In this document: positions 7,548 to 17,115 of the stretch, piece by piece | Layout: every line of letters starts with the position of its first letter | Position numbering within the stretch: position 1 is the first letter of the stretch | Origin: JAXLVB01 sp044228045 | Lineage (GTDB): Bacteria > Bacteroidota > Bacteroidia > Cytophagales > Spirosomataceae | NCBI GenBank assembly: GCA_044228045.1 | Contig: JBGAVQ010000002.1 | Coordinates: forward strand, 1-64,000 | DNA length: 64,000 bases | Reading direction: 5' to 3' | Program-made: the position numbers and the translations under genes | Notes under the pieces: model-generated | Seen by the model: only the letters and a program-made list of their open reading frames with translations | Database searches by the model: none | Told to the model about the DNA's origin: nothing

Positions 7548-10433
7548 ATGCGAAAAATTTACGTACTGTTACTTTTCTGTATTGCCAGTTTGCCAACACT
7601 GGCACAGAAAAAAGCAAAAAATGCACCTCCTCCTGCTCCAGTCGTGGCTAAAAAAGCCCTTACCAGTGAGGTCTATGATACATGGAAGGGACTTTCGGAA
7701 CGTGCCATTTCTACTGATGGTGAGTGGGCAGGTTATGGCATAAACCCTGCCGAAGGCGATGGTAACTTAGTATTGACTGCCCTTAAAAAAGCCAAGATTG
7801 ACTCTGTAAAACGTGGTACCGAGCTGAAATTTACTTATGATGCTGAGTATGCAATTTTTAGAATCAAAGCTCCTTTCAACGCAACACGTGAGGCTCGTCG
7901 TATTAAGAAGAAAAAAGACGAAATGCCGAAGGATTCTCTGGGAATATATAGTTTGAAAACAAGTGCATTGGCCAAAATCCCCAATCTACTGTCATTCAAA
8001 ATACCCGAAAAAGCTGGAACTTGGCTTGCTTATCAGGCAGAAGCAATTCCACCGAAGCCTGCTGCAAAGGATACCACCAAAAAAGCAGAAAGACCTGCAC
8101 CCCGTGGAAAAGCCCCCAAAAAAGAAAGTGAAGAAAATGGATACAAGCTGGTCTTGAAAAATCTCAGAACCAATACAGACCAATCGTTTGGGTTTGTCAA
8201 AGAGTATGAATTTGCCAAAAATGGCCGCTACTTGGCATTTGTTTCCACTGGTAATGACTCTGCTATGAAAGCAGGAGTCTATGTTTGGGATAACGAAAAA
8301 TCACAACTTCAAGCCATATATGAAGGTCGTAATAAGCAGAAATTCAATAAGTTGTCTTTTGCAGAGCAAGGTGACAAATTAGCATTTATTGCTGATTTGG
8401 ACACCAATAGCAAAAGCCAAATAAGATTACCTAAACTATTACTTTGGAAGGCTGACAAAGCAGGTAGCGTATTGGTTGCTGATGAAAAAACACAACCTGG
8501 TGCCAAAGGATGGTTAGTGAGTGGCGATTATACGCCCACTTTTGCCAAAGATGGTTCAAAATTATTTTTTGGAACAAATCCCAAGCCTATTGTGCAGGAC
8601 ACCACGCTTTTACCTGACGAAATTGTGAACGTGGAGGTCTGGAATTACCAAGACGCTGTGTTGCAAACACAACAAAAGGCGACGCTCGAACAAGACCGAA
8701 AAAAATCATACTTGGCCGTAGCCAATTTGGCTGATATGAAGTTGGTGCAGTTAGGGACAAAACAACTACCAACAGTTCAACTGGTGAATGAAGGACGTGC
8801 CGATTTTGTGTTTGCAAGAACCAGTTTACCTTACTCAAACCAGCACTGGGACTGGAACCCGAAAGAAGATACCTATATCATAAACACTAAAGATGGTTCA
8901 GTAAATTCTGTGGGGAAATACGTACGGGGCAATTCTCAAATGTCGCCAGAAGGCAAGTATGTGTACTGGTTCTCATTGCCCGATACAGCTTGGTTTGCTT
9001 ATTCCATTGCATCAGGTAAAAAAGTACAGTTGACCAAAGACAAAAAGTTTGCCGATGAAGACGACGATCATCCTGACTTTCCAAATGCTTACGGAATTGC
9101 TGGCTGGACGAAGGGAGATGAAAGAATAGTGATTTATGACAAATTTGATATGTGGTCTATCAATCCTGACAATGGCAGTGCCGAAAACTTAACACAAACA
9201 GGCCGAACAGCTAAAAAAGAGTATCGTAATGTTCGCTTGGATATTGAAGAGCGGAGTATTGACCCTACTAAGCCGTTATTGTTAAGAATGTTTGACCATA
9301 CCACCAAAGGTAGTGGGTACTATTCGTTTTCAATGAGCAACAAGCAATTGACAAAGTTTGTGGAGGGAGAGTTTAACGTACCCCCAGTTGTGTTAAAAGC
9401 AAAAAATACGGATGATATTCTATTCACTAAAACTACCTTTAGAGATTACCCTGACTTACTTCATAGTGATTTGACTTTTAAAACCATTCGCAAAATTTCG
9501 GACGTTGGCAATCAGATGAATTCCTATCTATGGGGTTCGGTAGAGTTGGTAAAGTACAAATCAGGTGATGGTGTGCCATTAGAAGGATTACTTTATAAGC
9601 CCGATAACTTTGACCCTACCAAAAAGTACCCAATGTTGGTGTATTTCTACGAAAAAAATTCAGATGGGTTATACAATTTTGTTACACCAGGGCCATCTGG
9701 AAGTGCTTATACCAACTACGCAATGGCAGTAAGCAATGGCTATTTGGTTTTTGTGCCAGACATTGTTTATAAAATTGGATATCCAGGTCAAAGTGCCTAC
9801 GAATGTATTATTCCGGGTGTTTTGAGTCAAATTGATAAAGGATTTGTGGACAAAGACAAAATTGGTGTGGTTGGTCATAGCTGGGGTGGTTACCAAACAG
9901 CCTATTTAATTACCAAAACCAACCTGTTTAGAGCAGCCGTTCCGGGTGCACCAGTGGCCAATATGACAAGTGCCTATGGTGGTATTCGGTGGGGGACAGG
10001 CCTGAGCCGTCAAGCTCAATATGAAGCTACACAAACCCGTATTGGTGGAACTATTTGGGAAAAACAAGAGCAATTTTTGGATAATTCGCCTTTGTTTTAT
10101 CTTGATAAAGTACAAACCCCCGCACTGATTTTACACAACGACGACGACGATGCTGTACCCTGGTACCAAGGCATTGAGTTGTTTATGGGCTTAAAACGCT
10201 TGAACAAACCTGTGTGGATGTTAAACTATAATGGCGAAAAGCACGGGGCTCGTCAACGCAAAAACCAAAAAGACTTCTCAGTTCGGATGTGGCAATACCT
10301 CGACCATTTCTTGAAAGGTGCACCCATGCCGTCGTGGATGTCAGAAGGTCTGCCGATGATTGAAAAAGGTATCAACCAACACTTAGAAACAAGTGCTACT
10401 CCAAGCAAAGTGCAGAGTGGGACCGAGAAATAA
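7548..10433 (+). CDS. Secreted S9-family prolyl oligopeptidase-like peptidase
   Basis: A 961-residue serine peptidase of family S9. A signal peptide (MRKIYVLLLFCIASLPTLAQ) directs export. A lysine/proline-rich stretch lies at about residues 165-195, the middle resembles a beta-propeller, and the C-terminal alpha/beta-hydrolase domain has the nucleophile in GHSWGGY (Ser near 778), the acid in NDDDDAVPW and the histidine in GEKHGAR. It probably degrades peptides in the periplasm or at the surface. It is a single-gene unit with its own promoter and a hairpin after it. S9 members with this long N-terminal part are common in Bacteroidota. The exact specificity is not predictable. Confidence 0.92.
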   Translation: MRKIYVLLLFCIASLPTLAQKKAKNAPPPAPVVAKKALTSEVYDTWKGLSERAISTDGEWAGYGINPAEGDGNLVLTALKKAKIDSVKRGTELKFTYDAEYAIFRIKAPFNATREARRIKKKKDEMPKDSLGIYSLKTSALAKIPNLLSFKIPEKAGTWLAYQAEAIPPKPAAKDTTKKAERPAPRGKAPKKESEENGYKLVLKNLRTNTDQSFGFVKEYEFAKNGRYLAFVSTGNDSAMKAGVYVWDNEKSQLQAIYEGRNKQKFNKLSFAEQGDKLAFIADLDTNSKSQIRLPKLLLWKADKAGSVLVADEKTQPGAKGWLVSGDYTPTFAKDGSKLFFGTNPKPIVQDTTLLPDEIVNVEVWNYQDAVLQTQQKATLEQDRKKSYLAVANLADMKLVQLGTKQLPTVQLVNEGRADFVFARTSLPYSNQHWDWNPKEDTYIINTKDGSVNSVGKYVRGNSQMSPEGKYVYWFSLPDTAWFAYSIASGKKVQLTKDKKFADEDDDHPDFPNAYGIAGWTKGDERIVIYDKFDMWSINPDNGSAENLTQTGRTAKKEYRNVRLDIEERSIDPTKPLLLRMFDHTTKGSGYYSFSMSNKQLTKFVEGEFNVPPVVLKAKNTDDILFTKTTFRDYPDLLHSDLTFKTIRKISDVGNQMNSYLWGSVELVKYKSGDGVPLEGLLYKPDNFDPTKKYPMLVYFYEKNSDGLYNFVTPGPSGSAYTNYAMAVSNGYLVFVPDIVYKIGYPGQSAYECIIPGVLSQIDKGFVDKDKIGVVGHSWGGYQTAYLITKTNLFRAAVPGAPVANMTSAYGGIRWGTGLSRQAQYEATQTRIGGTIWEKQEQFLDNSPLFYLDKVQTPALILHNDDDDAVPWYQGIELFMGLKRLNKPVWMLNYNGEKHGARQRKNQKDFSVRMWQYLDHFLKGAPMPSWMSEGLPMIEKGINQHLETSATPSKVQSGTEK

Positions 10434-10465
10434 AACCCGGTTTATAGGGTTGTGAGGTTAAATGC

Positions 10466-10563
10466 TTGTATGGTTATTATTGAGTGCTTTTGTGCTTAAT
10501 CTGCTGAAAATGCAATTATTACGAATCCGTAATAATTGCATTTTCAGCAATCTAACCATACAA
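10466..10563. terminator. Large nested inverted repeat between convergent genes
   Basis: The inner arms at 10502-10523 and 10528-10549 are a perfect 22-base inverted repeat around a four-base loop (AATC). Outer arms TTGTATGGTTA (10466-10476) and TAACCATACAA (10553-10563) add another 11 pairs. It lies between the ends of the S9 peptidase (+) and the symporter (-), so it could end transcription from both sides. It lacks the GC-rich stem and T-run of a classic terminator, so it may instead be a palindromic repeat element. Confidence 0.55.
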
Positions 10564-10590
10564 CCATATTGCAATACAACAATTTAAGAA

Positions 10591-12120
10591 TCACAGTGAC
10601 TCCCCAAAAACCACTTTCAAATGCTCCTCTTTGGGCATTCGAGAAGCGGTAAGTTTGCTCACCACCAGATATACCAGCACCGAAAGTATGAAGGCAGGAA
10701 ATACTTCATGAGTTTCTTGCATGCCTTCAACTTTGAATCGAATGCCAAATCGCCAAAAAATATTGACAAAAATCCCTGTTATCATTGAAGCAACCGCCCC
10801 AACATCAGTGCCCCAGCGAAGGTAAAGGCCACCGAAAATAGTTGGGAAGAAACTCGCTACATATACCGAACCCGCAAACGCCGAAAGTTCGACTACACCG
10901 CCTGGGGGATAAAGTGTAAAATAATAAACCAAAAAGCAGTAGAAAAGCATGGCAATTTTAGTGCGGGGGATAATTTTTTCAGCAGGCATGGGCTTCCACA
11001 CATGCAAAATGTCTTTAACTAACGTAGTGCCAGCTACCAAAGTGACAGAAGCTAAGGCTGCCATACCCGCAGCAAACAATCCCATGAGACAAATACCACT
11101 TATGAAAGGATTGTTGAACTTTTTGAGCATAAAACCTACCACTTCGTCTGTATTGTTGATAAGATAGGCGGCTTCATCGCCTGTAACCATGCCATGTACT
11201 AATGCCCCAAGTCCCATGACACAAACGAGTGAAAATCCCATAAAAATAGGAGTCCATGTCATGGCAAATTTCATACTCGCTTTATCTTTGACAGTGTAAA
11301 AACGAATCAATAGCTTGGGTTCAGAAATTTGCTTCATGCCAATAGAAAGTCCAATGCCCAAGATGTATGTAAAGGATGTCAGTTGCCCAAACGTAACCAG
11401 CCCACTCCCAATAGACTTACCTGACTTAGATACATGGTCAATTACAGCCAGTTTGGTCATCATGGCATCGTAGCCACCCACAAATACAAACGGAATGGCA
11501 ATCATCACACAAGCGACAATTATCATCAAAATCCCTTGAATTGCATCTGTCCACATGACACTGTACATACCCCCTGCAACGGTGTAAATACACGTAAAGA
11601 AAATCATGAATGCCGCTCCATAGGCATAATCAACATCCAGTAAAGAATGGAGCAGGTGAGCCACACCTTTGGCAATGCCGGTCATGTACCAAATGGTAGC
11701 AAACAAAATAATGACTGCCGACAGTACTCTGATACTTTTGGCCAACTGACTTTGGTAGCGTAAATGAAAATAGTCGGGAACAGTGATAGATTTGAGCCGA
11801 ACGGTCTGATTTCGCATTCGTGGCCCCAAAATCAACCAAGATATTACACAAAATAAGGCCCAAAAAAGTCCAACCCATGTCCAAGAAAGCCCATATCTAA
11901 ACGATTCACCCGCTTGACCAATGTAGGTATTAGTACTAACAAAGGTAGAGAAAAACGCCAGCGACACTACCCAACCTGGAATACTTCGATTAGCTAAGTA
12001 ATATTCACCAACAGTTTTGGAGGTTTTTCGTTGTAGAAACCAACCCAAAAAAACCAAAAAACAGATGTAAAATACCATACAAAATAGTACGGTGGCATGC
12101 TCGGAAAAATAATTAGTCAT
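10591..12120 (-). CDS. Sodium:solute symporter (SSS family)
   Basis: A 509-residue membrane protein with about 13 hydrophobic segments. Features of the SSS family include GEYYLANRSIPGWVVSLAFF near the N-terminus, FVSTNTYIGQAGE and the AGGMYSVMWTDAIQG block. It probably couples sodium entry to uptake of an organic solute across the inner membrane. Upstream on the same strand are a 37-residue membrane peptide, an acyl-CoA ligase and a secreted esterase, which suggests that the solute is a carboxylate. The substrate is an inference from context. Confidence 0.9.
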   Translation of the reverse strand: MTNYFSEHATVLFCMVFYICFLVFLGWFLQRKTSKTVGEYYLANRSIPGWVVSLAFFSTFVSTNTYIGQAGESFRYGLSWTWVGLFWALFCVISWLILGPRMRNQTVRLKSITVPDYFHLRYQSQLAKSIRVLSAVIILFATIWYMTGIAKGVAHLLHSLLDVDYAYGAAFMIFFTCIYTVAGGMYSVMWTDAIQGILMIIVACVMIAIPFVFVGGYDAMMTKLAVIDHVSKSGKSIGSGLVTFGQLTSFTYILGIGLSIGMKQISEPKLLIRFYTVKDKASMKFAMTWTPIFMGFSLVCVMGLGALVHGMVTGDEAAYLINNTDEVVGFMLKKFNNPFISGICLMGLFAAGMAALASVTLVAGTTLVKDILHVWKPMPAEKIIPRTKIAMLFYCFLVYYFTLYPPGGVVELSAFAGSVYVASFFPTIFGGLYLRWGTDVGAVASMITGIFVNIFWRFGIRFKVEGMQETHEVFPAFILSVLVYLVVSKLTASRMPKEEHLKVVFGESL

Positions 12121-12141
12121 AGAGGTAGAGGGATAAGCATA

Positions 12142-12255
12142 TCAAGCATTGGTTTCGTCTTTGGTTACTTCCACGTTTTTAAAGTGAACATAAACGGCAT
12201 TGAACAACACCAAAATAATGATAAACCAGTAGGGGAATGCAGTTAGAAAGTCCAT
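12142..12255 (-). CDS. 37-residue membrane peptide before the symporter
   Basis: A short frame of 37 codons starting at the ATG at 12255 and ending with TGA at 12142, 21 bases before the symporter ATG. It has one strongly hydrophobic segment (FPYWFIIILVLFNAVYVHF) and a charged C-terminal tail (KNVEVTKDETNA). It looks like a small accessory subunit of the sodium symporter: one membrane span, same strand, close spacing. Small accessory peptides are known next to some symporter genes. Interaction with this transporter is inferred. Confidence 0.55.
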   Translation of the reverse strand: MDFLTAFPYWFIIILVLFNAVYVHFKNVEVTKDETNA

Positions 12256-12324
12256 GTAGATAATGATAAACAATAATGAATAGACATCTCTTGTTATTGG
12301 GAGAGACATCAAATGAAAGTCTTG

Positions 12325-13803
12325 CTAAAAATATTTCTTCAAATCATTTTTGGTGACTTTACCCATTGCATTGCGTGGTAAATCACTTACAATATGATAG
12401 CGACGAGGTACTTTGTAAGCGGGCATTCGTTCTCTAATCCAACTATTTAGATTGTTGGTATGTAGGTTATCAGATTTTAAAACCAACACTGCCGCCACTA
12501 ACTCGCCCCATTCGTCATCGGCAATTCCAACCACGCCACAGTCAGCGATTTCAGGATGGGTACGTAGAACTTCTTCAATTTCGAGTGCCGAAATCTTGTA
12601 CCCGCCCGATTTAATAATATCTACTGAATTTCGACCCAAAATTTTGTAGCTTTCGCTTTTAACCACGGCAATATCACCTGTTCTGAACCAGCCATCATCA
12701 GTAAAAGAGTCGGCGGTGGCTTTTTCACGTCGCCAGTACTCACTAAAAACAGTTGCTCCTTTTACTTGTATTTCGCCCGGTTGTCCTTTCTCAACTATTT
12801 GTTGCTCGTCATCCACCAACCTAACTCCCACCCCTGGTAGAGGCATTCCAACATGACCAGCCAGCCGCTCACCCAAGTAAGGATTACTGAGTGCCATGCC
12901 TATTTCGGTCATGCCGTAACGTTCGAGTAGGCGATGCCCGCTAATTTGCTCCCACTTTTCCATGACCGAAACAGGTAATGCTGCCGAACCCGACACCATA
13001 AGACGGAAAGGTTTTAAAACATCAGAAATTTCCTGTTGTTGTTCAGGAAGAAGGCTTTCCCAATAGGCTATCAATTTAAAATAAATGGTTGGAACAGCCA
13101 TAAAAACGTTGATTTTTTGCTTTTTGAAAGCAGAAAATACCCCTTCTGCTGAAAATTCTGGCAAAAACTCAACTGTACCACCTGCCCAAAGTGTGCAACA
13201 AATCACATTGATAATGCCATGCACATGGTGTAAGGGCAATATGCACAAGATATGGTCGCTTGCGGTATATTCCCACGCCTTTACCAAAGTCGAAATTTGT
13301 GCCTCGAGGTTTGCATGGGTGCTTACCACTCCTTTGGGCAAATTGGTGGTGCCGCTCGTATATAAAATCATGGCCCAACGGCTTACGTCAATGCTTGGCA
13401 AACTCCCAATTTGAGTAGGCTGTTCTGTTCCTAACACAATCATTCTCAGGCCTTTTTCTTGAATTAAAGGCAGAAGTGTTTGCTCAAAAATGGGAGAAAC
13501 AACAATGATTTCGGCCTCGGTGTCTTCAATCACGTATTGTAACGAAGCGATGGGATAGCTAATGCAAAGCGGAACGGCGATGCCTCCCGCTTGCCAAATG
13601 CCCCATTGTACGCTCACGTAGTCGTAGCCAGGTGTAACCATAAAGGCTACTCTGGCCTCGGTCAAGTCTGGTTTTTGAGCTAATAATTGAGTTGCAAATT
13701 GCTGGGAGTCAGTAAGTAATTGTTGGTACGAGAACGATTTGCCTCCCGAAATAATAGCTGTATGCGATAAGTTTTGTTGAGCTTGATGGATTAGTTGGAG
13801 CAT
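12325..13803 (-). CDS. Acyl-CoA synthetase (AMP-forming), malonyl-CoA synthetase-like
   Basis: A 492-residue ANL-superfamily ligase that activates a carboxylic acid with ATP and CoA. The P-loop-like motif is LYTSGTTNLPKGV, then YGMTEIGMALSNP, the hinge/adenylate motif WFRTGDIA, and the C-terminal lysine region IIKSGGYKISALEIEE and NAMGKVTK. The SVDIIKSGGYKIS block resembles MatB/ACSF3-type malonyl-CoA synthetases, but substrate identity is uncertain. The ATG at 13803 is chosen because the longer frame overlaps the upstream esterase gene, whose stop lies eight bases before this start. Confidence 0.82.
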   Translation of the reverse strand: MLQLIHQAQQNLSHTAIISGGKSFSYQQLLTDSQQFATQLLAQKPDLTEARVAFMVTPGYDYVSVQWGIWQAGGIAVPLCISYPIASLQYVIEDTEAEIIVVSPIFEQTLLPLIQEKGLRMIVLGTEQPTQIGSLPSIDVSRWAMILYTSGTTNLPKGVVSTHANLEAQISTLVKAWEYTASDHILCILPLHHVHGIINVICCTLWAGGTVEFLPEFSAEGVFSAFKKQKINVFMAVPTIYFKLIAYWESLLPEQQQEISDVLKPFRLMVSGSAALPVSVMEKWEQISGHRLLERYGMTEIGMALSNPYLGERLAGHVGMPLPGVGVRLVDDEQQIVEKGQPGEIQVKGATVFSEYWRREKATADSFTDDGWFRTGDIAVVKSESYKILGRNSVDIIKSGGYKISALEIEEVLRTHPEIADCGVVGIADDEWGELVAAVLVLKSDNLHTNNLNSWIRERMPAYKVPRRYHIVSDLPRNAMGKVTKNDLKKYF

Positions 13804-13810
13804 TGGCTGG

Positions 13811-14680
13811 TTACTTTTGATGAAAACTATCACTGATAAATTTAAGCACTTCTGGTAGGGCTGTACGCCAATATGTCCATGTATGCCCTCCGTCTCGCAC
13901 CCTAAACTCATGAGGGATTTTCTTGTCAATCATAAGGGCATGAACCGCCATATTCCCTTTTATCAAAAAGTCATCGTCGCCGCAATCAATATAATAGCGT
14001 ACTTTTTTGAGGTTGTCGGCATTGCCTGTTTCAATTATTTTCAAAATCGAATTGGCGTAGTAATGAGCCGTTAGGCGGTCTTTGCCTTTCAGGTCTTTAC
14101 CGTACCGAAGGCCATACGAGCCATTCCACTGGTCATCGGCAATGGCTAATACTTCTTCGTCGGTACGCACTCCAGCACTCAAAGGCGCAGCTGCTACAAA
14201 CAAGTCTGGGTATTTGGTGGACATAATGAAGGTGCCATAGCCGCCCATCGAAAGCCCAGCAATGGCACGATAGCGTTTTTGGGTACGAATCCGGTAGCCT
14301 TTTTCGATATAAGGGATAAATTCTTGAATAAAAAAGTCTTCATACTTCACTTTTCCATCGTGGCTATTAACGTATCCGCTGATGCCCCCATCGGGCATGG
14401 CAATAATCATGGGAGCAGCTTCACCTGTTGAAATCGCCAGATCTGCAATGCGATTGGCTTCGCCAAACTGTATCCAACCTGTTTCGTCGTCACCAAAACC
14501 ATGCAGCAGGTACAAAACAGGATAGCTACGGTTTGTTTTGTCGTAATCGGCAGGTAGGTAAATGTTGTACTTTACGTCTTTGCCCAGTATAGCACTTTTG
14601 AGCGTAAGGCTTTCTTTTACAATACCTTGTTGGGCAAAAAGATAGGGACTGAGTAGTAAAAAGAGCAGTAGTTTTTTCAT
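13811..14680 (-). CDS. Secreted esterase D-like alpha/beta hydrolase
   Basis: A 289-residue hydrolase of the putative esterase (esterase D/feruloyl esterase) family. It has a signal peptide (MKKLLLFLLLSPYLFAQQG), the oxyanion region YLLHGFGDDETGW, the nucleophile in AGLSMGGYGT, and the terminal histidine in RDGGHTWTYW. It probably cleaves ester bonds outside the cytoplasm. The ATG at 14680 gives the signal peptide; the longer frame starts with TTG. It precedes the acyl-CoA ligase and symporter on the same strand, consistent with releasing an acid that is then imported and activated. Confidence 0.85.
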   Translation of the reverse strand: MKKLLLFLLLSPYLFAQQGIVKESLTLKSAILGKDVKYNIYLPADYDKTNRSYPVLYLLHGFGDDETGWIQFGEANRIADLAISTGEAAPMIIAMPDGGISGYVNSHDGKVKYEDFFIQEFIPYIEKGYRIRTQKRYRAIAGLSMGGYGTFIMSTKYPDLFVAAAPLSAGVRTDEEVLAIADDQWNGSYGLRYGKDLKGKDRLTAHYYANSILKIIETGNADNLKKVRYYIDCGDDDFLIKGNMAVHALMIDKKIPHEFRVRDGGHTWTYWRTALPEVLKFISDSFHQK

Positions 14681-14728
14681 GGGTAAGGTAGAGATTGCTT
14701 TGGGTATAGTATCGTGTAAATTCAAAGC

Positions 14729-16326
14729 CTATTGCTTAAATATTTTAATAACCTTCTGGTAATCTGAATGTTGTAGGTTGAGTAAGTAAAGCCCTGGCGT
14801 TAAGCTACCAAACGGTAATTCATTATTGGCAACACTTACTTTACCATCCCAAATTTTTTTTCCTGACAAATCAAAAAGTGTTGCTTCAAATTGAAGAGCC
14901 GTTAGCGGAGGCTCAATGCTTAGAAGTGGGGCGATTGTGCCATTAAAAGGATTTGGGTACAATTGGATAGCTCCTTTATTCGTCTCATTGATATGAAGTA
15001 GGGGAGGCACTAAGGCTGCAGCTCGTTCAAAAGTAGGCACACCATAGCCTAATAGATTATCGGGCTTAGTAGCTTGATGCCCAGCTTTACGAATATACTG
15101 TACCACTTCCATTGCTGTGAGCCATGGATACGCTTGCCAAAACCCTGCCACCAAACCAGCTAATAAAGGCGATGCAAAAGAGGTACCACTGCCTGACGAA
15201 ACACTTCCGGAAGTACTAACCACTATTGTCCCTACACCCATCGCCGCTACATCTGGTTTGGTACGCCCATCTGCTGATGGTCCTTGCGAGCTAAATGATG
15301 CTACACGAAGGGTACGATCTACCGCACCTACAGCCAAGACAGAGTCTGCATCGGCTGGGGTTATTATGTATTTCCAGGCTTTATTGCCTTCATTACCAGC
15401 TGCCAGACAGACCACCATGCCAACCCCAACAGCCCAGTCTGCTGCTCGAGTTATTAATGCTTTTTTACCGTTAAGGTCTTCATAAGCATAGTTGGTAGAG
15501 GCATCGTCGAAGTCGTAATATCCTAATGATGAGTTGATGACATCCACGCCAATGCTATCAGCATACTCAGCAGCTACAAGCCAGTTGGCTTCTTCTACCT
15601 TAGTTTCAGAATAATCGTTTTCGGTGTGTAACAATACATAAGAAGCCTTAAAGGCCGTGCCAACTAATTGCGATTCTTTGAAGGCCGCCATTGTAGAAAG
15701 CACACTGGTTCCGTGAGAGCCTTCGTCGTAAACGTCTTTGTTGTTATTTACAAAATCATACGTTGCAATAACCCTGTTTTGGTCAAACAGGGCATCATGC
15801 CTTCTCCTCTGAAACCTGCTTGGTGCATTTTGTCGGCTCCGAGCATTTTTATTTGATCTGATGAGTTACCATAATTTGGATTGGCTTCGTCTAATACCTG
15901 CATTTTGCCTGATTTTCCTTCGAGATTAGGCAGTTGAATATCGTCAAGGGAGCGATTTAGTTCTATGTTTTGTACATAAGAAAGCCCTTTAATGGTATTT
16001 AGCACCGTTGTGTTACATTCTACCAACACAGCATTAAGCCAGCGAGATGTGTACCATACCTTTGCACCGGTTTGTTTGATGCCATTTACATAAGTTGCCG
16101 AAACCGGTAAATCTCTTTGCTTAATGCTAATGCCTTGTTTTTGTCGGCGAAAAATAGAGCGTTGTGACAAAAACTCTTGTGGTTTGTCAATAGAGAATTT
16201 GGTGCCGTTTTTATCTTTCAGAAGCACTAAGTATTTTTTGGTTTGGGCATAACTTAAAGTGCTGAAATACATCAGAAATAGCACACTGCCAATACCAAAG
16301 CGAACCATTTTTTTACTCTTTTCCAT
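14729..16326 (-). pseudogene. Subtilisin-like S8 peptidase with T9SS sorting domain, broken by a deletion
   Basis: Two frames together make one secreted S8 protease. The N-terminal part (16326 to about 15795) has a signal peptide (MVRFGIGSVLFLMYFSTLSYAQ) and propeptide, and reaches AGFRGEGMM. The second frame resumes at LFDQNRVIATYDF and contains the histidine motif SHGTSVLS, the serine motif GTSFASPLLAG and a C-terminal type IX sorting domain (QLYPNPF .. GLYLLNLQH). The block with the catalytic aspartate, normally like IAVLDAG just after GEGM, is missing, and the frame shifts there. This is either an inactivating deletion or an assembly error. The GTG at 16332 is an alternative start. Confidence 0.8.
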
Positions 16327-17065
16327 GCGCACGTATCATTTGAATTTTTCGGCTTCCGTAGTCAATTTTTCCTTGCCCCACACAGCCCGGTTGCGAGCAA
16401 AGAAACAAAATGGTTGATTCTTTGTACACAAGCCCAATACCTTTGGCAAAACGTTCGATGCGTCGGTCTTGCGATACCAAGGTAGAGTCATCTTGTTGTT
16501 TAACGGTCAAGACATTATCGAATTGTTGGGCATTGTACCGATAACTTTTATCAGCCGCATCCATTTCATAATCGTCTTTTCCGAGTGAGTTGAGCGTATT
16601 TCCGTTCCATTTATTGCCCTTTCGAGTTGGATATAATAGTTTTATATAGGCAATGTTGTTTTCTGTTCTAACTAACTGATCAGCAGTTTGTTTAACTGTC
16701 CAAACCGAATCTAATCGCCAGGCTTGGGTGGCATTGTCTCTCCTAAACCGCTCTAATTTAAAAGATTCCTGATTGGTTAAGTCCGTGAAGGGAGTACCCA
16801 GCAATTCTTTGAGTTGATATGATTTGGTAATGGGCAAACCCACCAACGAATAGGACGTTTCGACTACGTCGTATTCAATAAACCTTCCTTTCTCGAGTGG
16901 ATAAAAATCATAGCCAGCATCGGGGACAATAGAAGAAGGAGCTGTACACGCCGAAAATGTAGTTGAGAAAAGGCAAAGTCGTAGAAAATGCCGATAAAAT
17001 GCTGAGTGGTCAGTGATTACACTGACCACGGTTGATAAAAAAGGATAGTTTAAATGGAATCGCAT
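16313..17065 (-). CDS. Uncharacterised lipoprotein
   Basis: A 250-residue protein. A signal region (YRHFLRLCLFSTTFSAC) ends in a lipobox-like cysteine, so it is probably anchored in a membrane. The rest is a soluble beta-rich domain (GRFIEYDVVETSYS.., SVWTVKQTADQLVRTENN). I do not recognise the family. The end overlaps the start of the S8 protease by 14 bases on the same strand, so the two are likely coexpressed. A long stretch precedes the signal, so an internal start is possible. Confidence 0.6.
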   Translation of the reverse strand: MRFHLNYPFLSTVVSVITDHSAFYRHFLRLCLFSTTFSACTAPSSIVPDAGYDFYPLEKGRFIEYDVVETSYSLVGLPITKSYQLKELLGTPFTDLTNQESFKLERFRRDNATQAWRLDSVWTVKQTADQLVRTENNIAYIKLLYPTRKGNKWNGNTLNSLGKDDYEMDAADKSYRYNAQQFDNVLTVKQQDDSTLVSQDRRIERFAKGIGLVYKESTILFLCSQPGCVGQGKIDYGSRKIQMIRAHGKE

Positions 17066-17115
17066 AGGTAGTAAAGTTAATAAAAATGGTGTACTACCAT
17101 TAAACGAAAAGAAAA

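Noticed and set aside
7489..7743. 84-codon plus-strand frame before the S9 peptidase
   Set aside because: Runs out of frame through the promoter and the signal-peptide coding region of the real gene at 7548; no RBS or protein-like sequence.
12325..13929. Longer version of the acyl-CoA ligase starting at 13929
   Set aside because: Its first 42 residues overlap the esterase gene and do not resemble the family; the ATG at 13803 fits.
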